Under the pieces are notes generated by a model. It was not told where the DNA came from. It saw nothing but the letters and a program-made list of their open reading frames with translations, and did not search any database. From the NCBI GenBank assembly GCA_036023115.1, contig JAYKKT010000076.1, positions 3,100,001 through 3,164,000 on the forward strand: 64,000 nt of DNA, given 5' to 3'. A program made the translations under genes and the position numbers. This stretch comes from Brasenia schreberi (taxonomy: Eukaryota; Streptophyta; Magnoliopsida; Nymphaeales; Cabombaceae). Within the stretch, counting starts at the first letter, position 1. Each line of letters opens with the position of its first letter. This document shows positions 23,601-35,600 of the stretch, in pieces.

Positions 23601-26600
23601 ACCTGTGAAATAACTCATTGGCCTCTGCTACATTTCCTGCCCTTGCAAGGCCAGAAATCATTGTGCTGTAGGTAACAAGATTTGGAGTATGGCCCTGCGT
23701 CTGCATCTCTTGCCAAAAGACAAATGCTTTATTGAATTTCCGAACAAGACATAGACCATTTATGAGAATGCTGTAAGTGTAGGCGTTGGGGCTGCACTTT
23801 AAGTCTTTCATGGACTGAAAACAAACAAGAGCTTCACTTATTTCTTCTGCCTTCACTAATGCATCCAGCAAGGAGTTCCATGTATAAACATTCGGAACCA
23901 GATCTTTCTGTTACAACGACTTTGCAGCATGCTGAGATGTTGCCATCTCCTTTAATACGACTCCCACAATGAACGTTTGTTCCAGCCCAAATCTGAAGCT
24001 TGATCGTTTTACCATCCAATTCCACGACCAGGAACTCAAACGCAGACAACAACCCTAGGGAGCACGACCAAGACCACAAAGAGAGAAACGCATTCATAAC
24101 CACTTTTCTTAGCGATCGGAGGCTTTGATACCATGTTGTAAACATGGTTACGCAGCGGATAATCAATAGTAGGAAACATGAAAGATCGGAAGAGGGGGCG
24201 AACCTCCAATGGAGGTCGCCCCCCCTCTTTCTCTCTCTTTCTTAATCTCAGCAACTTAAACCCTAATACAACCTATCAGCCTTTATATAAGGAGTTGTAA
24301 AGTGTAAAATGACCAAAATATCCCTAATATAGAAAATTACCAAAAAGGCCCTTACGACTTCGGACAATTACAATAATACCTAAAACATCAAATGTACTAG
24401 AACTGACTCTAAACTCATATTCTTCAACACAGTATTATCTTGAAAATTTGTCGTCAACCAAAATAGATCACCAAGAACTTGGATTCACACTATTTGCAGA
24501 TATGAAAGATCTATAATTTGCAAGACTGTAATTTCTCTGTAACAAGATTATAAATTATATGAAAGACAGTCATTTCAATTAGCAAGCTTGACCTTTGAAT
24601 ATGACAAGACTAAACACAATACTTGACGCTCCATGACTGATCCAAACATACTCAAACACTCATTTTTCATTTTTCACCCCTTCCGTGGCTAGAAGAAAGA
24701 TAGGAAAGATCTAAGTAGTTAATAGCGCTATAGCGGCCGCTATAGCATTTTAGAGGACCAAAAAATGCTATAGCGTGCAAGGTTTAGCGGGTGACCCGCA
24801 TGGGTGCTATTAGTAGTGAAAACACCGGTATAGCGGTATGTTATATCGTGTGTAGCATACACTGGGTCGGGTCAATCCAATATCCATTAGATTGACCTAA
24901 CCCAAACTAAATCTAACCTAAAACTAAACCTAGCTCCCGTGTGTGACCCTCTCTCTTCTCTCTCGCCTCTACTCTTGCTCTTTCTGCCACCACGTGCACG
25001 CCGACAATCACCACCACTACCTCCGCCGCCCTCTGTCGTCCCTTGGACACTGTTATTCTCACTCTCCTTTTTTCTCTTCTGTTTCTCTCATCTCTCCCTT
25101 TCTCGTTTTCTAAGTTTTAATAACACAATAGACCTATGTCACACGGGTGCGTGTGAGGGTGCGGACACGGGTGCTAGTATGGGATACGGTAAATTTCAAA
25201 AATTTTGAGTGCAGCGACATGGCAATATTCAAGCTACACAAAAATTATGAGCATTGCTTTCGGAAGTCCCCGCCTAGCGACGTGCTGCAGAGCCCGAATG
25301 CAGTAAGAAGTAAGCAAGGGCCACTACATTTTCGCCCGAATGTAGTGAATCAATTGCAGATAGGGTTCCCACATCATGGACGGGTGTGGGTAAAGAAGTT
25401 AGTCCCGCTACATTGCCGTCCGAATGTAGTGAAAATTTTTCAGGGAGGGTCTCCGCATTTTGATTATGGACAGATGCGGGGGGTAAGGAAGTTAGTCCTA
25501 GATAATAAGATTCGTATTGGTTCTTGGAATATCGGAACATCGGAATATTATCGGGTAAGCTAATGGAGGTGGTAGATACTATGATTCGGAGAAAGATTCA
25601 TATTCTATGTTTACAAGAGACAAAATAGGTTGGAGAAAAAGCAAAGGAGACAGAGGATACAGGTTTTAAATTATGGTACTCAGGTAAACAAAGGCTCGAA
25701 ACGGAGTTGGTATTATCATAAATAAAGATTTAAAGGAGTGTAGTAGACATACAACGATATGGTGACCGAATCATGACGTTGAAATTAGTGTTAGGAGCAG
25801 AGGTTTTGAATATAGTTTGTGCTTACGCACCACAAGTAGGACTAGAAGATAGTATAAAAACAGTTTTTTGGGAAGAGTTAGATAAGGTGTTTCAAAAGAT
25901 TTCACAAAGGGAGATTATTTGTTTAGGAGGAGATTTAAATGGACATGTCGGTAAAGAGGCATTAGGATATCAAGGGATTCATGGAAACTTTGGTTTTGGG
26001 GATATAAACGAGGAAGGTAGGGGGATTTTAAATTTTGCTATGTTTGAAAAATACTAGGAGAAATAGCAATCACTTGGCTCACAAGTCTATTTAATGAAAA
26101 AACCAAAAGATGCCCGAGGAATGGAGAACAAGTACACTTATACCCATATATAAGAACAAGGGAGACATTCAAAATTGTGCAAATTATCGAGGTATCAAGT
26201 TAATGAGTCATACTATGAAATTATGGGAAAGAATTATTGAACGTAGGTTAAGACAAGTATCAAGTACAACACAGAACCAATTTGGATTTATATCAGGCAG
26301 ATCTACTATTGAAGTGATTCACCTTTTGAGACGTCTTATGGAACATTTTAGAGCAAAAAAGAAAGATCTTCACATGATATTTATTGATCTAGAAAAAGCT
26401 TATGATAGGGTACCGAGGGAGGTTCTTTGGAGAACTTTGGAAAAAAGAGGTATCCCATTGATATATATTAACCTTATAAGAGACATATATGATGGTGCAA
26501 AAACATGTGTGAGGACTCATGAAGGAACGACAGACTTCTTTGAAGTTAATATTGGGTTACATCAAGGATCAACTTTAAGTCCATACTTATTTATAATGGT

Positions 26601-29600
26601 GATGGATGAGTTAACAAAACATATTCAAGATGAAGTACCTTGGTGTATGTTATTTGCAGATGACATTGTATTAGTGGAGGAGTCTAAGGAAAAAGTTAAT
26701 AGAAAATTAGAACTATGGAGAGAAACATTAGAAAGCAAAGGCCTCCGACTTAGTAGAACAAAGACAGAATATATGGAATGTAAGTTTGATCATTTGGCTA
26801 CTTCAGAGGACATAGAAATTAAAATTGGCACACATTGCATTCCCCAAAAGGAAAGTTTTAAATACCTAGGGTCAATTTTTCAAAGTGATGGAAGAATTGA
26901 TGGAGATGTTACACATAGCATTAATGCTGGTTGGTTAAAATGGAGAGGAGCATCAGGTATTCTTTGTGATAAGAAGATACCATTAAAATTAAAAGGTAAA
27001 TATTATAGAGCAGCAATTAGTCCTGCCATGTTTTATGGTTCTGAGTGTTGGGCAATTAATCATCAACATGTACAAAAGATGTCTGTGACAGAAATGAAGA
27101 TGTTGAGATGGATGAGTGGTCATACAAGAAAAGACTGTATACATAATGAGGTTATTAGAAACAAATTAGGAGTGGCACCAATAGAGGATAAAATGAGAGA
27201 ACATCGTTTAAGATGGTTTGGACATATAGAACGAAGATCAGAAGAAGAACTTATAAGAAGGGTAGAAAAACTAAATTTGGAAAGTATTAAAAGAGGTAGA
27301 GGACGACCACAAAAGTGTTGGAAAGAAACAATAAAGAATGATCTAGCTTATTGGGAGTTAACTGCAAACATGGCACACGATAGGGATCTGTGGAAACAAA
27401 GAATCCATGTAGTCGACCCCGTCTAGTATGGGAAAAGGCTTAGTTGTTGTTGTAGTTGTTTTGTTGTATTTGATCTCTTTATTGTCAATACAATCTTCAA
27501 AAAACAAGATGAACATTTAATTACTTATAAGAGTGGCTTATGACAAACACAAATTGTTTACTTTATTTGTAGAAAAAAAGATAGAGCGTGTTGTAAAGAT
27601 TGTAAGGTAATTCCAGGAGAAAGCTTAACCACCCAACATCGATTTTTAGTTATGGATTTACAAATAAAAAATGGACAAAGAAGAAAAGAGTGCATCGAGT
27701 TATTCGGACTAAATGGTGGAACCTCAAAAGCGAGAAAGAAGATATATTTAAACAGAAAGTCCTTCAAGAACATGTTTGGAATTATGTTGGCACACCCTCT
27801 GATATGTGGAACAATATGGCTATACATATTAGAAAAGTGGCGAAAGATGTGTTAGGAGTATCTAAGGGAGGTGTACCGGCACAAAAAGAAGCTTGGTGGT
27901 GGAGTGAAGTAGTACAAAATAAAATCAAGGCAAAGAGGGCATGTTACAAATTACATTATGTTAAGAAAACTAGTGAAACTTTAGAAGCTTATAAGAAAGC
28001 AAAGAAGAAAGCAAAAAAGGCCGTTAGTGAAGCAAAAGCTAAGATTTGGGAGGACTTATATAAAAAACTCAACTCAAAAGAGGGTGAAAGAGATATTTTT
28101 AGGATAGCTAGGGCTAGAGATAAGAAAACTAAATATCTTAATTATGTTAGATGTATAAAAGACGAGGATGAAAAAATTCTAGTGGAAAATGATGATATAA
28201 GAAATAGATGGAAAAACTATTTTTATAATCTTTTTAATGAAAATAAGGATCTTAGTATTAGGTTAGCAGAGTTAGCCAGTTAGATGTATAAAAGACGACG
28301 ATGAAAAAATTCTAGTGGCAAATGATGATATAAGAAATAGATGGAAAAACTATTTGTATAATCTTTTTAATGAAAATAAAGATGTTAGTATCAGGTTAGG
28401 AGAGTTAGCCAAATCAGAAAAGTATATAAAACACAATTTTTACCGACGTATTCAAAAGAATGAAGTCAAAGAGGCTCTTAAACATATGCAGTAGGACCAG
28501 ATAATATTCCTATAGAAGTTTGAAAAATACTAGGAAAATTAGGAATCACTTGGCTCACAAGACTATTTAATGAAATATGGAAAAATGAAAACATGCCCGA
28601 AGAATGGAGAGGAAGTACACTTATACCCATATATAAGAACAAGAGAGATATTCAAAATTGTGCGAATTATCGAGGTATCAAGTTAATGAGCCATACTATG
28701 AAATTATGGGAAAGAATTATCGAACGTAGGTTAAGACAAATATCAAGTACAACAGAGAACCAATTTGGATTCATGCCAGGCAGATCTACTATTGAAGCGA
28801 TTCACCTTTTGAGACGTCTTATGGAACATTTTAGAGCAAAAAAGAAAGGCCTTCACATGATATTTATTGATCTAGAAAAAACTTATGATAGGGTACCGAG
28901 GGAGGTTCTTTGGAGAACTTTGGAAAAAAGAGGTATCCCATTGACATATATTAACCTTATAAGAGACATGTATGATGGTACAAAAACATATGTGAGGACT
29001 CATGAAGGAACGACAAACTTCTTTGAAGTTAATATTGGGTTACATCAAGGATCAACTTTAAGTCCATACTTACTTATAATGGTGATGAATGAGTTAACAA
29101 AACATATTCAAGATGAAGTACCTTGGTGTATGTTATTTGCAGATGACATTGTATTAGTGGAGGAGTCTAAGGAAAAAGTTAATAGAAAATTGGAACTATG
29201 GAGAGACACATTAGAAAGCAAAGGCCTCCGACTTAGTAGAACAAAGACATAATATATGGAATATAAGTTTGAACATTTGGCTACTTCAGTGGATATAGAA
29301 ATTAAAATTGGCACACATTGCATTCCCCAAAAGGAAAGTTTTAAACACCTAGGGTCAATTTTTCAAAGTGATGAAGAATTGATGGAGATGTTACACATAG
29401 AATTAATGTTGGTTGGTTAAAATGGAGAGAAGCATAAGGTATTCTTTGTGATAAGAAGATACCATTAAAATTAAAAGGTAAATATTATAGAGCAACAATT
29501 AGGCCTGCCATGTTTTATGGTTCTGAGTGTTGGGCAGTTAATCATCAACATGTACAAAAGATGTCTGTAACATAAATGAAGATGTTGAGATGGATGAGTG

Positions 29601-32600
29601 GTCATATAAGAAAAGACCGTATACGTAATGAGGTTATTAGAAACGAATTAGGAGTGGCACCAATAGAGGATAAAATGAGAGAACATCGTTTAAGATGGTT
29701 TGGACATATAGAAAGAAGATCAAAAGAAGAACCTGTAAGAAGGTTAGAAAAACTAAATTTGGAAAGTATTAAATCGGTTGAGGACGACCACAAAAGTGTT
29801 GGAAAGAAACAATAAAGAATGATCTAGCTTATTGGGAGTTAACTGCTAACATGGCACACGATAGGGATCTCTGGAAACAAAGAATTCATGTAGCCGACCC
29901 CGTCTAGTATGGGAAAAGGCTTAGTTGTTGTTGTTGTTGTTGTATTCAAGCTACAACAAGTGAGACATCAATTAACATAAGTATATGACAATAGCAAGTA
30001 CACAACTTTATATTAAAGCAAAACACATAATTGGTAAACAACTACTAATTTCATCATAATACACAAATCAATCTTCACTATTCGGACCCATTTATCCAAA
30101 AGGACCCGAACTTCAAAATCGATACCAGATTTTAAAGCATGGAATATCCACACAAAAGGAAGTGAAGAAGGTCCACGTTGAGGTATTTTTCTATGTTCAT
30201 TGGCGGAATTTCATGGGAGATGATAGAAGACAAGCTAAAGGAGCATTTTGGAAACTATGGTGAGGTAACTCATGTGGTCATCATGGGCGATAAGATCACG
30301 AGTCGACTAAGAGTCTTCGGTTTCATCGTCTTCATGGATTACTCCCTCTTTGATCGGGTTCTGCAGGATAAATAGACCATAGATGGCAGAACCGTGAGTT
30401 ACAAAAAAAAATGCAATTTTTTTTGCCATGCCGCACTGACACGGTATCGGTGTCGGTGTCGCACCCATGTCGAGGTCAATACTCCACCCCTTAGAAGTGT
30501 CTATGTGACTTAGCAATAGACATATTGTTAGCATTCACCTAGCCATGTATTTTGCTCTTCTGCCTTGTCCCAAGCCATTGCACCCATCTCCAACATACTC
30601 ATCCTTCGATCTCTCTCAGAATTCTTTCGGAGTATCTTTGAATCCTCTAATTCATCCTATCTTTGCCACCCCACTTAGGCCCCTGAAAACTGTACCTTCC
30701 TCGAACCACAATGTCCATTGTGTTGTAAGTGATCCTGTGTGCAACTCGATCACTTTCAGTAGCTTGCACAACTTGGTTGTAACTTGAAGAAGTGGCAATC
30801 CTAGACGAACTTCTTGTTGTAGTGGCAGTTGTTCTCTGTGGTGTAGATGCTCTTGAGGGCTCCTTACTAACATTTGGAGTCATCTAAATTCCCATCTTCA
30901 AGCATACTGATTATATCACCATTGAATCCTCTACTTTCTTATTGATTAAGCAAAAGGACACATTGCAACAAAGCATCAAGTTGTTTCAATATTCATATTG
31001 ATCTCTTAATTTATTTTTTCACTTCTTTATAATTTATTTATTCTAATTTTATTATGAGTATGAAATCCTCATCTAGTGTAGTTGCTTGTTGTCCACCAAG
31101 TGGTGGTGGCACTGGCACTACTAGTACAATTGGTATTCGGTTTTCTAATCCGACATACAACTATAAACCCCAGCTTTTAAGGATCCTAAATGGGATTGGG
31201 GTTTGACAAAATCTAAGACAGATAATATGTTCATTTTTTGCACATTATGTGGTCATTTTTCTACTAATGGAATAACATGATAGAATGACCATTTAATAGG
31301 AAGGAGCGAAAATATGGCAACTTGTGAGAATGCAATAGAAGAAATAAAGAAGGTGATTTACGATTATATGTACGATATAACAAAGAAGCAACAAATTATT
31401 CCATTTCCATATGGAAGAGAAGTTGTGTACCATCTTCATCATCATTTCGCTCACGACCACCTCATTAGAAGGGCCCATGGATCTATTTGTACGTTAATCA
31501 CCTGACTCACTATGATAGGCTCAATTAGAAAATCGATATAAGAACGAAGAAAGGGAACACATACGTATATCCATTGGCAGGTGAACGTATCCAAATAGAA
31601 TTCCTTTTAATGTTGTCAGATCCCCCAACTTTCAAGTGATGATTAATGATATAGGACAGTTTGGTCCTGAAATGAAGGCTCCATCGTACTATGAAGTCAG
31701 GGAAACATTATTAGAGGAGATGAGAAGAGTAAGAGAGTTTACAAATGGATTCAAAATGCATTGAGTTACATATGGATGTTCTATTATGTGAGATGGATAG
31801 ACGGATAGAAAACAGAGAACAACAACAACTAAGTTTTTTCCCATACTAGACGGGGTCGGCTACATGGATTCTTTGTTTCCACAGAGCCCTATCATGTGCC
31901 ACGTTAGCAGTTAACTCACAATAAGCTAGATCATTCTTTATTGTTTCTTTCCAATACTTCTGTAGCCGTCCTTTACCTCTTTTAATACTTTCAAAATCTA
32001 GTTTTTCGTACCTTCTTACAGGTTCTGCTTTTGATCTTCTTTCTATATGTCCAAACCACCTTAAACCATATTCAAATAAATTTTTTAGTACATTGTTCAC
32101 AAGGTATAGTGTTCCTTAAGTCCATTAATGCATCGAATGAAGTGAAGGATGCAAATAAATTATATACATTATTAAAATCTTAGAGGTTAAAGAGAAAAAT
32201 GTTGTGCAAGTGGTCACAGATAATTCAACAAATTATCTTACAGCTTGTAGAATGTTGATGATTGAATTTAATCATTTATTTTGGACACCATGTGCTACAC
32301 ACGATATAGATTTAATGCTTGAAGATATTCGAGAGATAAATAAACTAAAAGACATCTTTAGCAGGGAAAAGAAGTTAGTGACATTTTTGTACAGCCGTGG
32401 GTAGATATTGCATATGACGGGATATTATACTGGAGGAAAAGACATATATAGACTAGTTGTGACCTGTTTTGCTACTAGAAGCTTAACTTTGGACAACTAA
32501 TGGTAGTCAAAAGAAGCTCTAAGGTCTATAGTTATTTTTGAACAATAGAAAAAATGTCCTTTATCAAATAGTACTGAAGGAAGCAATCTAAGCCAATAAT

Positions 32601-35600
32601 TTTGCAACTAAGATTTTTGAAGGATATTAGTTTTTCACTTAGAGCAATGACATGACACATCTTAGTTATAGTGTCACCTCATGTGAGCATGATTGGAGTA
32701 CCTTTGAAATGAGAAGAATTATACTTTATTATTTATAATGTAATAAAAGTTAATGACTTAGCTTTTGTGTAATATAATGAAAAATTAATAAGAAGGTACA
32801 AAGAGGGGAAAGATAACAGAATAAATTTTGACCCCATCATATTGACATCAATCAAGATCGTGATGAATATCCTAAGCATCAGAAGCATCAAGATAGGGAG
32901 TTGTATAAAGATCAATGACATAAAAGTGACAAAGGGCAAAGCAAGGGAAAAGATAAGATGCCTAGAAGAATTTAATTTTAAAGAAACAAATGAAGAGGAA
33001 GATGAACTGTCTTCGTCTAAAAATGAACGTCTTAAAATAAATGAACATAATTAGTTCTGAAATAGTTTTTTGGGTTTAGCTTAAACAATTAATTGTATAT
33101 TATAATCACACTTCAATCTTGATGGATGGATGCTATGTTTTGGGCTTGTTATTTGTTAAGTTGTCAGTTATTATATTTAATGCATGCTAAAGCTATTGCT
33201 TCAAAAGTACTATAAATATTTTGGTCAATTAGTATATTGGTCCACTAGTTCACCCTAACATTATTCGTTTTTTTTTTGCAAGTAAGTATAATTCGTTTCA
33301 TTGCTTAAATTAGATTGGAATCATGGACCATAGTCACCATACGTGAGTAGATAAGTATAATATGCATTAGTTTCTTTTAATTCTTCTTCTTCCTGCGTAG
33401 AATAATTTGGTTACATTTATGTTTTTGTTTATTAATATAAGTTTAACAATTCAATATGCATATGCCACATGAAATTTATTGTTTGTCTTCTTAGAATTTG
33501 TTTATTTAGTTTGATTCATATTTATGAAAGAAGTGGTTATGTGTTTCTTGATATTTCTTAAAAATTAGAGAATTCATTATATATAATATTTTTTAATCGT
33601 AAATAAAAGTGTATTGCTAAATACCGCTATATCAGGGTCAACTGCTAACAACACGCTAACCGCTATTGATAACATAGGAAAAGATAACCAATTAGGCAAA
33701 CTGGTGAGGACATAAGATTTAAAAGTACAAAAGTAGATATTCTTAGGAATAGCCTATCCTTCCTACATGGTTCAAGTCAACTGGACCACTAACATACATA
33801 ATTCACCAAGTCCAACTCTTGGCAAAACATAGCCGGAGTGTGCAAAACATAAGAGAATGCAAAGTGTGACAAATGGATGGCACAACATTCAACTAAGCCG
33901 TATAATTGAATCTAAATATATGTTTACTTGTAATAGATTCTACCCAATCGAATTAGAGAAAAGTTTTACTGATTTGATTACAGAAAAGAACATCAAATGC
34001 ACAAGGCTTTGGTTCAGGTTAACTGAAATGAGATGCAGCAATGATCAATGTCCAGAATAAGCAAAGCGACATCCATTTCTGCTTTCACAAGGAAGATTGG
34101 ACTTTTAGTGCATTGATACACAAATATCATTACTTGCATAGTGCATACGCATATTTTGTCAAAATACCTTTGGGAAGTTCATCGTAAATGGTACAGTTCC
34201 AACTGCAACGACCCTGGAGAATTTTTTCATGTTACCAGCTATGGGGTTACCCTCCATGCCCTCTTGCAAGTTCAACTACAAATTTAAAGAGATCAGTTAT
34301 CAGCAGAAATGCTTACTAAGCTAGTCAAAAAGCTTAATATCTTCTATGAATATCATTATGATCCCACAAATCCAATTTAAGTTCAGCAGCTAGAAAGACA
34401 AACTGATCTTGTAAATTGGAAGGAAAGAAATACTGTGTAGTACTCATCTACCAAAGATATTCAACTAATAAATATAACCAGATAAAGCTCTCGTCACAAA
34501 CTGAAAAGAATCTGTTCTTTGGAGGGAGCAAGATCTATCAACTAATGCAGGAAATAATCATGAAAACAGGCCAATTAATTGAAAACCTGGTCACCTATAT
34601 TATAAAATAGAATCGAATGGAACAAGGATTTTGCACAGACAATAGCTGTTGTTTGATCCCAAGATTTATTGAATAAGTTTTCAGTGAAAGCCAATAAAGA
34701 ACCAGTCACAAATATATCGGAGATATTACAGATTTTGCGGTACACTACTATAACTACAACTACAACTAAGCCTTTTCTCATACTATAAAGTTTTACGCTG
34801 GTTGTAGGAAGCCTAACGCAACCCGACTTTATCCAAACTTGGGACCGGCCATGCAAGGGTGATCCCTTACATGGGCGGAGTTAGATTTAGCGGTACACTA
34901 ATATTAAAAAATATTATCTAATCCTAAAAATAACAAGAAATATATATCCAACATTTGCACAAATGCAAATCAATATAAACCACATTTTATACCAACAAAA
35001 AAATAATTATACACTAACAAAGACATTTCCAAATGTAAGCTTACACAGTGCATCCCAATTTACAAAACAAGGAATCGAACATATGAGTTTCATGACAACA
35101 AAAATGTTGAGGATTAGTCATAAGTAAAAGCAAACTATCATGAACTGCTCTTACTATCAAGAATTACCTCTTGAAAGACATATTAGTGGTAATTAACTAA
35201 AAGAGAACATGAAGCATCAATCATATGGTTCGTACCCTTAGTAGGATGTGTTTACTTGAACCTTTTTTTGTAGTAAACAAAATGGAGCAAGCAAGAACAC
35301 CAACCATGGTTTAGTAACTGAAATTCTCATTTCAATTGCTTTGAAAAGGCTTATGAAGCATGTATGAAGCTAAGAGCAAGCAAATAAAACTAATCATACC
35401 CAAATAGGAAAGTGATAGAGAATGGAGAGAAAAAGAAGCATGAAGTAACGGAGAACTAATTGGAGGAGATATAAGAAAGAGAAAAAGAAATAAATAATGC
35501 AAAACTAACGAAAAGCGGAAGAAAATTAAATAATGAAACAAATAATGCAGAATAAAGAGAAAAGCAAGCATGAATGGAACAAAGAAGCATGAACTAATAC

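Larger units (their letters stand above)
20870..24429 (-). mobile_element. Non-autonomous LTR retrotransposon carrying captured host gene fragments
   Basis: Perfect 5-bp duplications (cagta at 20865-20869 and 24430-24434) flank two related LTRs (20870-21146 and 24134-24429). The primer site tggtatcaaagcctccga (24133-24116, element strand) matches the usual plant tRNA-Met type. There is no gag, protease, integrase or reverse transcriptase. The interior holds fragments of three host genes in the element's sense direction: RAB (24025-23986), PPR (23985-23600) and DRP5B (22949-22064). The left LTR lacks about the first 45 bp (element sense) of the right one. It would depend on proteins from other copia elements to move. 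The layout resembles maize Bs1-type transduplication. Confidence 0.88.
25239..29942 (+). mobile_element. RTE LINE, full-length (outer copy), split by an inner RTE
   Basis: Perfect 13-bp duplications (tattcaagctaca, 25226-25238 and 29943-29955). It has a 5' UTR with two monomer-like repeats, an endonuclease start near 25500 ([14 protein letters not shown]), endonuclease to 26041, then after the inner insertion the endonuclease end, linker (27690-28283), RT (28593-29252) and C-terminal region, ending in (TTG)n. It carries the same linker duplication as the copy at 8988-12106 (two units at about 28150-28280 and 28281-28400). Net length is about 3.28 kb. Frameshifts lie near 25545, 28485 and 29375, and a stop at about 29250. 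Confidence 0.92.
25134..30513. mobile_element. Small hAT-like element carrying an RRM gene fragment (Pack-hAT), inside hAT-A
   Basis: Perfect 8-bp duplications (caatagac at 25126-25133 and 30514-30521) flank ends CTATGTCACA and CTAAGTCACA (reverse complement of the right end). After removing the RTE (25239-29942 plus one duplication copy) the element is about 663 bp. The ends are rich in cacgggtgcgg/gtgtcggtgtcg motifs. The interior holds an hnRNP-type RRM fragment and no transposase, so it is non-autonomous. Confidence 0.78.
24711..33677 (+). mobile_element. hAT-A: DUF659-type hAT transposon hosting a nest of insertions
   Basis: Flanked by 8-bp duplications with one mismatch (ggaaagat 24703-24710; gaaaagat 33678-33685). 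Terminal inverted repeats: CTAAGTAGTTAATAGCG at the left and CTATGTTATCAATAGCG (reverse complement) at the right, 13 of 17 matching. Subterminal GCTATAGC motifs are dense. It carries a broken DUF659/hAT transposase (31060-33055). It is interrupted by a small hAT element (25134-30513) and an RTE fragment (31812-32075). Its 3' 280 bp are repeated in inverse orientation in hAT-B, defining one family. Confidence 0.82.

Noticed and set aside
25226..29955. Two RTE copies lying in tandem as independent insertions
   Set aside because: The endonuclease continuation after 27465 and the single pair of 13-bp TSDs show one full copy split by an inner copy.
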